Origin: an uncultured bacterium
GTDB lineage: Bacteria; Bacteroidota; Bacteroidia; Bacteroidales; CAIWKO01
DNA length: 33,379 nucleotides
Assembly (NCBI GenBank): GCA_903858655.1
Contig: CAIOJS010000058.1
Location: 1 to 33,379, forward strand
Reading direction: 5' to 3'
Translations under genes and position numbers: made by a program
Notes under the pieces: generated by a model
Told to the model about the DNA's origin: nothing
What the model saw: the letters and a program-made list of their open reading frames with translations, nothing else
The model's database searches: none
Part shown: in pieces, positions 20,201 through 26,200 of the stretch
How the letters are laid out: each line of letters opens with the position of its first letter
Position numbering within the stretch: position 1 is the stretch's first letter

Positions 20201-21708
20201 ATCCTTCAGCGAATGTGGTTATCGCTCCACAACCTGTTACTCCAACAGCACCTGCAATTGGACCTATCACACAACCTACATGTTCTGTAGCAACAGGAAC
20301 CGTTGTACTAAACAGTTTGCCTGCAACAGGAACCTGGACATTAGTAAGAAATCCCGGAAGTGTAACAACAACAGGTACTGGATTAACTTCGACTATCACC
20401 GGACTTGCTCCCGGAACATACACCTATACTGTAACAAATTCGGATGGATGTACTTCAGTGGTTTCGTTTGATGTGGTTATCAATGCTGCTCCTGCTCCTC
20501 AAGTAGCACCTACCGTTGGAACCATCACCCAACCTACTTGTACTTCGGCTACGGGTAGCGTAGAATTGACCAACTTGCCTGCAACGGGAACCTGGACAGT
20601 GAATCCTGGCAACATCAGTGGCTTCGGATCCAATTACACCATTTCAGGTCTTGCCGTTGGAACATACAACTATAGCGTTACCAACAATGCTTCTTGCACC
20701 TCTATTCCTTCAGCAAATATCGTTATTAATGCACAACCTGCGACATTAACAGCACCTGTTGTGGGCACTTTAACCCAGCCTACATGTACCCTAGCCACCG
20801 GAAGCGCAATTTTAAGTGGTTTACCTGCAACGGGAACTTGGACATTGACCAACACAGCGGACAACACCACGACCACGGGAAGCACCGCCAGCACCACATT
20901 GACAGGACTGGCAACAGGCACCTATACCTTCACGGTTAGCAATAGCACAGAATGTACCTCTGGAGCTTCGGGCAACGTTGTTATCAATGTTCAACCTGCA
21001 ACTCCTATAGCTCCTGCCGTTGGAACGATTACATCACCTACTTGTACTGTTACAACAGGCGGCGTAGTGTTATACAATCTGCCTACATCAGGAACATGGA
21101 CCATCAACCCGGGCAGCATCAGCGGAACAGGTTCAACCACCACCCTGAGCGGTTTGGCTTCGGGCAACATCACCTTCACAGTGACCAATGCTGCCGGATG
21201 TACCTCAGCGGCTTCTGCCAATGTGGCGATACCAACTCATGCGGTTACTCCTGCAACACCTACCATCACCAATAATGCTAATGTGTTGCACTCAAGTGCT
21301 GCTATCGGAAATCAATGGTACAACACTGGTGGTATTATCATTGGTGCGATATATCAAAACCTAAATGTTATCTATAACAATGGCTATTATGTTATAGTGA
21401 CCGTGGGCGAATGTAGTTCAGCACCATCAAACACTATCACCGTGTCGAACGTGGGCATTGAAAGCATCGAAAACACCAACAAAATCAGTGTATATCCTAA
21501 CCCTGTTGCCAACGAACTGACTATAGAAGCCGTTGGAAACACAGAAGCGATGACATTTGATATTTTGAATTCAGTGGGACAAATCGTTTACCAAGGCACG
21601 ATGACAGAAAAAGCCAGTGTGGAAACTTCCAACTTCGCCACAGGCATGTATGTTCTCAGACTAGTGAACGGCAAAACCATCCAATATAAGAAAATTATAA
21701 AGGAATAA
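17287..21708 (+). CDS. T9SS-secreted repeat protein, partner of the giant protein (1473 aa)
   Basis: The signal peptide is residues 1-27 (…SINTNAQ), and the mature N-terminus TAGTLSF is the same as in the upstream protein. A DUF2271-like domain follows (about 28-180; VVWMENSSGTFIKT, LLPDGTYTVSMELAW), then the shared module (about 185-283) with TVYNNNVWTAQLSNASGSFASPVTIG. Ten SprB/PKD-like repeats of about 82-87 aa come next: five at 287-710 and five at 906-1325, separated by a 195-aa insert with an Ig-like domain. Each repeat has GTITQPTC, GLPxxGTWT, ITGLAxGTYTYTV and GCTS. A T9SS type A tail ends the protein (1400-1473, ISVYPNPVANELTIEA). The start lies 42 nt after the upstream stop. TAACTTTA just before it could be a weak internal -7 box. 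Likely a cell-surface adhesin or gliding/biofilm-type protein. Confidence 0.92.
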   Translation: MKTKSNKIQIVLAFILGIFFSINTNAQTAGTLSFNVTTTFTGGSWGNSSNFVVWMENSSGTFIKTRIEYGGETDHLMQWSAKTPTYDVTDAITGATKTTSPFVYPAVIWTGNDITGATPYNLLPDGTYTVSMELAWASSKVLGVGRQIYSASFVKGPSPQTVTPTAQTNFTGMTLQWTPANAITVTTSALASNAYCSGSTLNVSFTKGAGTVYNNNVWTAQLSNASGSFASPVTIGTLNGTAAGTIACTIPGGTASGTGYRIRVVGSQPACTGSDNGVDIIMGPPNAPTLGTITQPTCTLATGSVALSGLPSGAWTLNPGAIGGSGTTFTVTGLTASTYNFTVSNACGASTATGNVLINPQPATPAVPTVGTITQPTCTVATGGVVLTGLPSSGTWTLTRTPGGSTTNGTGTSKTITGLAAGTYTYTVMNSLGCTSSATINIVINPQPATPTTPTIGTITQPTCTVASGSVDLSGLPSGAWTVTRTPGSVTTTGAVATTTITGVPAGTYTYTVNDGNCTSLASANVVVNAQPATPTAPAIGTIVQPSCTSTTGSVTLNSLPASGTWTLTRTPGNVTTTGSGITTTISGLATGTYTYTVTNAATCTSATSANVVIGSQPASPTAPVVGTITQPSCSLATASVSFSGLPASGTWSITCNPGSVVTSGTGATTVITGVPPAQTYTFTVANAAGCTSTASSNVVVDAQPATPAVSAQTSSIITGGTFVVSPTGVPVGTTYTWDAPSYTGGVTGGSAQAVPQTDITGTLFLASGTGTAMYIVTPTSGSCVGAPFTVIVDVSSSCEAVTIGTPIVANHTVCASTGNASFTVAASGTALTYAWQYFNGSTWANVVNNTPLGAVYTNANSATLNVTGITTPNAYLYHCYITNCNGNNNATSNNATLTVNPLSTVMTIGTITQPTCAVATGSAAVSGLPASGTWTINPGNISGTGATTTLTGLAAGTYNFTVANASACVSNPSANVVIAPQPVTPTAPAIGPITQPTCSVATGTVVLNSLPATGTWTLVRNPGSVTTTGTGLTSTITGLAPGTYTYTVTNSDGCTSVVSFDVVINAAPAPQVAPTVGTITQPTCTSATGSVELTNLPATGTWTVNPGNISGFGSNYTISGLAVGTYNYSVTNNASCTSIPSANIVINAQPATLTAPVVGTLTQPTCTLATGSAILSGLPATGTWTLTNTADNTTTTGSTASTTLTGLATGTYTFTVSNSTECTSGASGNVVINVQPATPIAPAVGTITSPTCTVTTGGVVLYNLPTSGTWTINPGSISGTGSTTTLSGLASGNITFTVTNAAGCTSAASANVAIPTHAVTPATPTITNNANVLHSSAAIGNQWYNTGGIIIGAIYQNLNVIYNNGYYVIVTVGECSSAPSNTITVSNVGIESIENTNKISVYPNPVANELTIEAVGNTEAMTFDILNSVGQIVYQGTMTEKASVETSNFATGMYVLRLVNGKTIQYKKIIKE
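18145..21261 (+). repeat. Ten SprB/PKD-like repeats in two blocks of five
   Basis: Units 1-5 (18145-19416) and 6-10 (20002-21261) share GTITQPTC…TGSV…GLP…GTWT…GTYTYTV…GCTS…NPQPATP. Two central variants alternate: TRTPGxVTTTG and NPGxISGTG. The middle insert (19417-20001) carries an unrelated Ig-like domain. Confidence 0.9.
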
Positions 21709-21720
21709 ACTAGATGATAC

Positions 21721-21772
21721 GAAACAAAGCTGCCGACGATTCGCACTCAGTTTAGGCACTTTGTTTCTTTTC
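21721..21772 (+). terminator. First terminator of the giant-protein operon
   Basis: GAAACAAAG (21721-21729) pairs with CTTTGTTTC (21759-21767). Inner TGCC/GGCA pairs after a one-base bulge. TTTT follows. It lies 12 nt after the stop codon. Confidence 0.75.
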
Positions 21773-21784
21773 ATGATTAATGAG

Positions 21785-21818
21785 ATCCGCAATGGCGAAA
21801 GCTGTTGCGGATTTTTTT
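21785..21818 (+). terminator. Second, back-up terminator
   Basis: ATCCGCAA (21785-21792) pairs with TTGCGGAT (21805-21812), followed by a run of T to 21818. Two terminators in series would insulate the highly repetitive operon from downstream DNA. Confidence 0.85.
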
Positions 21819-21900
21819 ATGATGAGATATGCTATGTGCAGACATGGGTAAGCATCATGTTTCCTGCAGATTTAGCAGCTTTAAGCGAATGAAACACATA

Positions 21901-21990
21901 GTGTTCCTTGTGTATTTTCTTAGTGTTCCTTGTGGTAAAGAAAAAATTTAACCACAAAGGACACAAGGGAAAGCACAAAGAGCACAAATA
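21901..21990. repeat. Imperfect inverted repeat of CACAAAGG-type motifs
   Basis: GTGTTCCTTGTGGT (21923-21936) pairs with ACCACAAAGGACAC (21951-21964) at 12 of 14 positions. Further half-copies lie outside (GTGTTCCTTGTG at 21901; AAGCACAAAGAGCAC at 21971). Simple repeats built from CACAAAG words are familiar in Bacteroidota intergenic DNA; function unknown. The rest of 21819-22030 shows nothing else. Confidence 0.7.
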
Positions 21991-22030
21991 ACAATAGAAC
22001 AATCCAACCATAGAACCATTCAGAATGCCG

Positions 22031-22058
22031 GTAGGGGCAGAAAATTTTCTGCCCCTAC
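22031..22058. repeat. Perfect 28-bp GTAGGGG palindrome (copy 1)
   Basis: The arm GTAGGGGCAGAAAA is followed directly by its exact reverse complement. It lies 52 bp beyond the stop of the minus-strand gene at 22111. The same design recurs at 26173-26200, so this is a dispersed REP-like palindrome. No T tract follows on either strand, so it is not a classical terminator. Confidence 0.9.
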
Positions 22059-22110
22059 GGTGTAAGCTTTTTCCACAATTTTCCTTAACGGAAATCCCAC
22101 AAAATCCTCT

Positions 22111-22725
22111 TTATAAAATCTTAAATTTAAAGGGTCCTCTCGGTCCCAATTCTTCTTCCGAAGAAACCGTATAATAGCGTAGCCACATATAGGTGTCAAC
22201 CGGAATACCCGAAATGGATTGATAATGTCTTGTACACATTGGATGACGTTGCCAACGTTGGTCGGCAGGCAAAGGCGGAATGGGATCGGCATGTGTTTCC
22301 ACTTGATAAGCAACCACCTTTTCACCTTTTTGAATGACCACTTTTGCCACCCCGCGTTGCGACGATGGCAATATTTCTATTTCCGGACGAGGTGTTCTAA
22401 CTGGAATTTTTGCCAAATCATAACCGCTAGACATCAAATTCGTTATGTCTCCATCGGCAGTAAAGTTGATGTAGATTCCATTCTTTTTCAGCATCAAATC
22501 CAACTCTTTTCTGTATTTCCGAGCCAGTGTGGTGGCTTGATGATCTCCTGCTTTCGACTTGTCTAATTGTTCTTCATACGCTTCTTTTTTGGCAGTGATA
22601 AGAGCAAGCGCAATGACCAAGGCGGGGAAGTTGTCGTTGTCGGTACATGAAAAAATGATGAAGCCAAGTTTTTCGAGAAATGTGCCTTGGGCTAACCTTG
22701 AATAATTGTATTTAATTGTGCTCAT
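22111..22725 (-). CDS. Hypothetical Bacteroidota protein, 204 aa
   Basis: No signal peptide or membrane span. The N-terminal half (residues 1-110) is helical: LEKLGFIIFSCTDNDNFPAL, an Ala/Lys-rich segment around 41-75, and NFTADGDITNLMSSGYDLAKIPV at about 87-109. From memory this resembles small Bacteroidota proteins with an N-terminal helical domain and a C-terminal fibronectin III-like part. The C-terminal half here (115-204) has beta-rich segments (KVVIQKGEKVVAYQVETH, SGIPVDTYMWLRYYTVS) compatible with a degenerate FnIII domain. The function is unknown. It appears monocistronic. Confidence 0.75.
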   Translation of the reverse strand: MSTIKYNYSRLAQGTFLEKLGFIIFSCTDNDNFPALVIALALITAKKEAYEEQLDKSKAGDHQATTLARKYRKELDLMLKKNGIYINFTADGDITNLMSSGYDLAKIPVRTPRPEIEILPSSQRGVAKVVIQKGEKVVAYQVETHADPIPPLPADQRWQRHPMCTRHYQSISGIPVDTYMWLRYYTVSSEEELGPRGPFKFKIL

Positions 22726-22855
22726 GATAATTAGGATTTTTGGTTAAACATTTATTTAATTTTATCGATAATTTCATTTTGCGTATAAAATCACAGTAAT
22801 CGCCACTAATTTGATTCATTATGAGCCTGTTCCATTTTGTATAGCAATTCTTCCT

Positions 22856-23148
22856 CTAATTATCTCTACATAGCCTCTAAGTATCTCTACAAAGGAGCTA
22901 AGTATCTCTACAAAGGAGCTAAGTATCTCTACATAGCCTCTAAGTATCTCTACATAACTTCTAAGTATCTTTACACAGCCTCGATGTCTCTCTACACAGC
23001 TTCTAAGTATCTCTACAAAGCCCTGACGTATCTCTTCAAAGCTTCTAAATAACTCTTCACAGCCTCGATGTACCTCTTCACAGCTTCTAAGTATCTCTAC
23101 ACAGCCTTTAAGTATCTCTATTAATCTCTAAGTCGGCTCGACAAAGCC
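22856..23148. repeat. Tandem array A2: ~14 units, 21-bp period
   Basis: Units begin CTAAGTATCTCTACA and end in AGCCT, AGCTT or AGGAG. The three units at 22877-22939 are the best conserved. Units from 23024 onward decay (TGACGTATCTCTTCA, CTAAATAACTCTTCA), and one is 20 bp. One plus-strand frame happens to read a KYLYxAS heptad, but it is broken by a TAA at about 23050. The array lies between the start of the 22725 gene and the 3' end of the LytTR gene. No further structure is seen in 22726-22855 or 23149-23339. Confidence 0.95.
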
Positions 23149-23339
23149 AAATCTGTCGTATCCTTTACATATTGTTTGGAAATGCCGCAGAGATTTTAAG
23201 TGTTTTTATACGGTTTTCAAAGAACAAAAATTTTGTATTCATGTCATAATTAGATCAAATATTTTTTCTCATTTTGACACTGACAGGGGTATTCGAGAAC
23301 TTTCCTCGGAATTGCCGAAAACAAATTCCTTTTAATTTC

Positions 23340-23813
23340 TTAGCAAATAATCAACCTGTCAAACAAATAAAAAACAAAGTTACTACACCCTAGGCTCAAA
23401 ACAATGATAATATTCATAAGTGGGACACGCTTTCTCTTCATTCTGCGCTTATATTTGGCAAACTCCTTCAGAAAAGCGGTGAATTTCAATACGCTACGTT
23501 TGCTCACAGGAATTTCTACATTATTTTTAAGTTTGACAATAATATTGCGTTTTTTGTGCCTATAACGCTTCTTAAAATTCATATTAACGATGTAGGAACC
23601 GCCGCAACGGAAAAAGCATATTGGGTTGAGCCGTTCCTGCGCATATTTGAGGCAAACGCAAAAAGTCCGCTGCGGAAGGTTTATGAAATGAATATCTATA
23701 GAATGTCCATCGGCTTCTATATAGGCAATGTCATCGGGGTTAACAGTTTTTCTGCCATTAGCACTCGGGAATGAAATGATTCCGAAGTCGTCAGTTTCGG
23801 TTTTTTGTTTCAT
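23340..23813 (-). CDS. LytTR-domain DNA-binding regulator with C-terminal membrane segment
   Basis: A 157-aa protein. Residues about 18-115 form a LytTR DNA-binding domain: DDIAYIEADGHSIDIHF, then QERLNPICFFRCGGSYIVNM, then KKRNIIVKLKNNVEIPVSKRSVLKF. There is no receiver or histidine-kinase domain. A strongly basic linker (KYKRRMKRKR, about 120-129) is followed by a hydrophobic helix (about 131-152), so the protein may tether DNA to the membrane. This is unlike canonical AlgR/LytR response regulators. It is transcribed divergently, 181 bp from the lipoprotein/outer-membrane operon, a natural candidate target. Confidence 0.85.
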   Translation of the reverse strand: MKQKTETDDFGIISFPSANGRKTVNPDDIAYIEADGHSIDIHFINLPQRTFCVCLKYAQERLNPICFFRCGGSYIVNMNFKKRYRHKKRNIIVKLKNNVEIPVSKRSVLKFTAFLKEFAKYKRRMKRKRVPLMNIIIVLSLGCSNFVFYLFDRLIIC

Positions 23814-23886
23814 AATGCAATAAAAATTATTTACGGGTTAAACTTTATTTATGCAAAATTAAAAAAGATATTTGAGAAATAAGTTG

Positions 23887-23894
23887 TACCTTTG
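23887..23894 (+). promoter_or_regulatory. -7 box of the lipoprotein/beta-barrel operon
   Basis: TACCTTTG fits TAnnTTTG and lies 100 bp before the first ATG. The -33 element is not obvious. LytTR binding sites (paired short repeats) were looked for in 23814-23994, but none could be assigned with confidence. Confidence 0.6.
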
Positions 23895-23994
23895 AAAAAT
23901 ATTTTGATCCGAGATTAGCTATAGATTTGAATATTCAAAGAATCGTTTAAAACAGACAATAAAAAATCAGTATCCATCAAAAAATCAATATTAG

Positions 23995-24375
23995 ATGAAA
24001 ACAAAACTCATACTTTTGATACTGTGCTTTTTCATGTTCGGATGCAAAAAGAATCCCTTTGACTATCGTACTAAATATCTAGGCGATTATATTTTTGTTG
24101 TGCATAATTCATCTTGGAATCCGACTAATGGGCAATTTGATACAACTTATACCGTTGACGGAAATGTTGATTATGTTTCGGACAAAAATTCAGTTCTAAT
24201 TTCCTCTCCAACTTTTTCTTTACAGGCAACTGTTTATGAAGATGGGACTTTAGAAGGATACTGGAATAATAATGGCGAAGGAGAATTTGAATCAACAAAA
24301 AAAATTAAATATCATTGCGGGTATTATTGGCCTGGTGGTCAAAGCAATTCTTATATAACAGGAGAAAAGAAATGA
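23995..24375 (+). CDS. Small lipoprotein, paralogue 1 (126 aa)
   Basis: The N-terminal hydrophobic helix ends in MFGC, with Cys17 as lipidation site, followed by KKNPFDYRTKYLGDYIFVVH. The mature part is about 110 aa and looks beta-rich (TTYTVDGNVDYVSDKNSVLI, ATVYEDGTLEGYW). No family is recognised; such layouts are typical of small Bacteroidota lipocalin-like or META-like lipoproteins. Its TGA overlaps the ATG of paralogue 2 (ATGA), so the genes are translationally coupled. Confidence 0.82.
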   Translation: MKTKLILLILCFFMFGCKKNPFDYRTKYLGDYIFVVHNSSWNPTNGQFDTTYTVDGNVDYVSDKNSVLISSPTFSLQATVYEDGTLEGYWNNNGEGEFESTKKIKYHCGYYWPGGQSNSYITGEKK

Positions 24376-24758
24376 GAAAACTAAAATTTATTTTATCACT
24401 TATGCTAATTCCCTTAATAAATTGCGGATGCAAAAAGAATCCTTTTGATTATCGTACTAAATATTTGGGCAATTACGTCTTTGTTGTTCATAGCTCTTCT
24501 TATAATCCGACTGACGGTGCAATTGATACCACCTATACCCTTGATGGAAAAATTGATTATGGTTCAGATAAAAATACCATATTAATTACTTCTAATGGCA
24601 TAACAGGAGGGGATTATAAGATTTATGAAGATGGCACAGTGGAAACAGAACATTGTTCGGGAGAATTCGCAACCTCCGACAAACTTTTATATTCTTGCTA
24701 TATACACGTAAGTATGATGGCAAAGTGGTCGTGGGACGTTGTAGGAGAAAAGAAATGA
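24372..24758 (+). CDS. Small lipoprotein, paralogue 2 (128 aa)
   Basis: The start at 24372 is chosen because it begins a signal sequence (MRKLKFILSLMLIPLINCGC), overlaps the preceding stop as ATGA and follows a GGAGAAAAG purine stretch; a longer reading upstream would lie inside paralogue 1. Mature residues align with paralogue 1: CKKNPFDYRTKYLGNYVFVVH, a TTYTLDGKIDYGSDKNTILI block and KIYEDGT, with the same C-terminus GEKK. This is clearly a tandem duplication. Function unknown, outer-membrane or periplasmic by lipidation. Confidence 0.82.
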   Translation: MRKLKFILSLMLIPLINCGCKKNPFDYRTKYLGNYVFVVHSSSYNPTDGAIDTTYTLDGKIDYGSDKNTILITSNGITGGDYKIYEDGTVETEHCSGEFATSDKLLYSCYIHVSMMAKWSWDVVGEKK

Positions 24759-25504
24759 GAAAACTATTCCTTATAATGAGTATAATTCTTGCAACATACG
24801 TTTCGTATGGTCAAGATACTATTAGAGCTAAAGCTCATCATTCGAAATATCAATTCTCGTTTTTGGTTGGAGGCTTTTATAAAAGTTTTTTTGGGAATAG
24901 GTATATAAAACCTACCACTTTTGAATTGGGAGACTCGTTTGAACAACATCAATATGAGAGGTCAATACAAACACCTACAGGTGGATTCAAATTCGGGGCT
25001 TTAGTAGATATAAGAATGGCAAAACATTGGTACTTTACAACAGGAATGCTGTTTTGCTACCGTAAGGATATTTTTGAATACAATAGTGATACAGTTAAAA
25101 AATACAATAACATTAGTTACACTCGAAATATTCATAATGTACTTACGTATAATTATGCCTACACTAATTTAGAAATCCCTTTGATGATATTGTTAAAATT
25201 GAAGAGGATAAGCCTATACGTGGGAGCCAATATCCCTATATTGAGCTATAAAGTAGCAAATTATTCGTATATTATTCGACAATCTTACTACCCCATTTCT
25301 TATGGCACTTCTGAAAAAACAGTCAAAAACCTTGAAGTCCCCTTTAAGATTTATCCTACTTGGCTCCTGAGTTATTCTTTTACATTACCGAAACACACCC
25401 TTGAACCATTTATTGGGATGGATTTTGGAGCAAGAAAATCATTTTTTATACAAGGAGGTTTGATTTTTACGATGAACGCAAAACAATGCACTAAAACCAT
25501 TTAA
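24755..25504 (+). CDS. Outer-membrane beta-barrel protein (249 aa)
   Basis: The start at 24755 is set by the signal peptide (MRKLFLIMSIILATYVSYGQ) and the ATGA overlap with paralogue 2. Alternating polar/aromatic strands (YQFSFLVGGFYKSFF, GFKFGALVDIRMAKHWYFTTGMLFCYRK, YAYTNLEIPLMILLKLKRISLYVGANIPIL, PFIGMDFGARKSFFIQGGLIF) match the Bacteroidota outer-membrane beta-barrel families (PorT/OMP_b-brl type). Third gene of the operon, so it probably works with the two lipoproteins. The last 4 bases overlap the convergent lipoate ligase gene. Confidence 0.82.
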   Translation: MRKLFLIMSIILATYVSYGQDTIRAKAHHSKYQFSFLVGGFYKSFFGNRYIKPTTFELGDSFEQHQYERSIQTPTGGFKFGALVDIRMAKHWYFTTGMLFCYRKDIFEYNSDTVKKYNNISYTRNIHNVLTYNYAYTNLEIPLMILLKLKRISLYVGANIPILSYKVANYSYIIRQSYYPISYGTSEKTVKNLEVPFKIYPTWLLSYSFTLPKHTLEPFIGMDFGARKSFFIQGGLIFTMNAKQCTKTI

Positions 25505-26142
25505 CCATTCAACAATTCAGCCATCGCTCCATTGTTCTCATGAGCAAACCGCTCCCGAATGTCAGCCATTAGATGCTCTATATGGATCTCATACCCCTCC
25601 GCATGTAGCGAAGTGACGAATTCTGCATGGGAGCGTCCTTGGCGGTAATCGGGTTCTTTGGCGGGATGGCGTATGTATTTTGCAATAATGCTGACATCTT
25701 CCCCCATGTTCAACACGGCATGATACAAAACGCGCTTGGGTTTGCGATAAATGGACGACCCCAATATCTTCTTTTCGCCTATGGCAATATCCGAGATGCC
25801 TTTTTGGAGGAGGTTTTTGACGCCATGCTGTGCTAAGACAGCCATGATACTTTCGTTAATCGTATGGAAGTATGCGCGCGGGTTTTTCAACGTCTCTGTT
25901 GCGAACGAAACGGCAATGACGATAGTGTTGGGCGTTAGGATGACCGTTTCGCCTCCCGAAGGACGTTTCATCACCGTGATTTGATCCGCCAAAACGGCAT
26001 TCATATCCAAGGAAGTCTCCGCTTTGTTGCTTTGCCCCAACACCAGATAGGTTCTATCGGGCTGCCACACATAGGCAGAAACCGCCACCGCGGAATCCAT
26101 GATATCCAAATCGGGGAGGGTGTATTTTTGAATGTTGATCAT
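25501..26142 (-). CDS. lplA: Lipoate-protein ligase A-type enzyme
   Basis: A 213-aa BPL/LplA catalytic domain. The family attaches lipoate (via lipoyl-AMP) or transfers octanoate to the lysine of lipoyl domains. Visible motifs are VMKRPSGGETVIL (58-69), in place of the usual RRxSGGGTV with the third Gly changed to Glu, and SDIAIGEKKILGSSIYRK, with Lys125 in the position of the invariant catalytic lysine. LYHAVLNMGEDV and KYIRHPAKEPDYRQGRSHAEFVTSL follow. The C-terminal accessory domain of E. coli LplA is absent, so the form is short. It is the last gene of the dehydrogenase operon, 54 nt after lpdA, and its target is very likely Lys43 of the E2 encoded here. An octanoyl- or amido-transferase role (LipM/LipL-like) remains possible. 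Confidence 0.82.
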   Translation of the reverse strand: MINIQKYTLPDLDIMDSAVAVSAYVWQPDRTYLVLGQSNKAETSLDMNAVLADQITVMKRPSGGETVILTPNTIVIAVSFATETLKNPRAYFHTINESIMAVLAQHGVKNLLQKGISDIAIGEKKILGSSIYRKPKRVLYHAVLNMGEDVSIIAKYIRHPAKEPDYRQGRSHAEFVTSLHAEGYEIHIEHLMADIRERFAHENNGAMAELLNG

Positions 26143-26172
26143 TCTATGTAATTAATTGGGGATAAATTTGGC

Positions 26173-26200
26173 GTAGGGGTAATTCATGAATTACCCCTAC
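26173..26200. repeat. Perfect 28-bp GTAGGGG palindrome (copy 2), overlapping lpdA stop
   Basis: The arm GTAGGGGTAATTCA is followed by its exact reverse complement. It has the same architecture and length as 22031-22058, with a shared outer GTAGGGG/CCCCTAC. The lpdA stop codon (TAG on minus, 26199-26197) lies inside its edge, so the end of lpdA is formed by the element. It sits between lpdA and lplA in one transcript, where it would fold as an RNA hairpin. Confidence 0.9.

Noticed and set aside
22837-23052. Protein with KYLYxAS heptad repeats
   Set aside because: The frame follows from a stop-free 21-bp unit, has no SD or promoter, and stops inside the array where units decay.
24315-24371. 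Upstream extension of lipoprotein paralogue 2
   Set aside because: A signal peptide and an ATGA overlap place the start at 24372; the extension lies inside paralogue 1. The same logic removes 24653-24754 from the beta-barrel gene.
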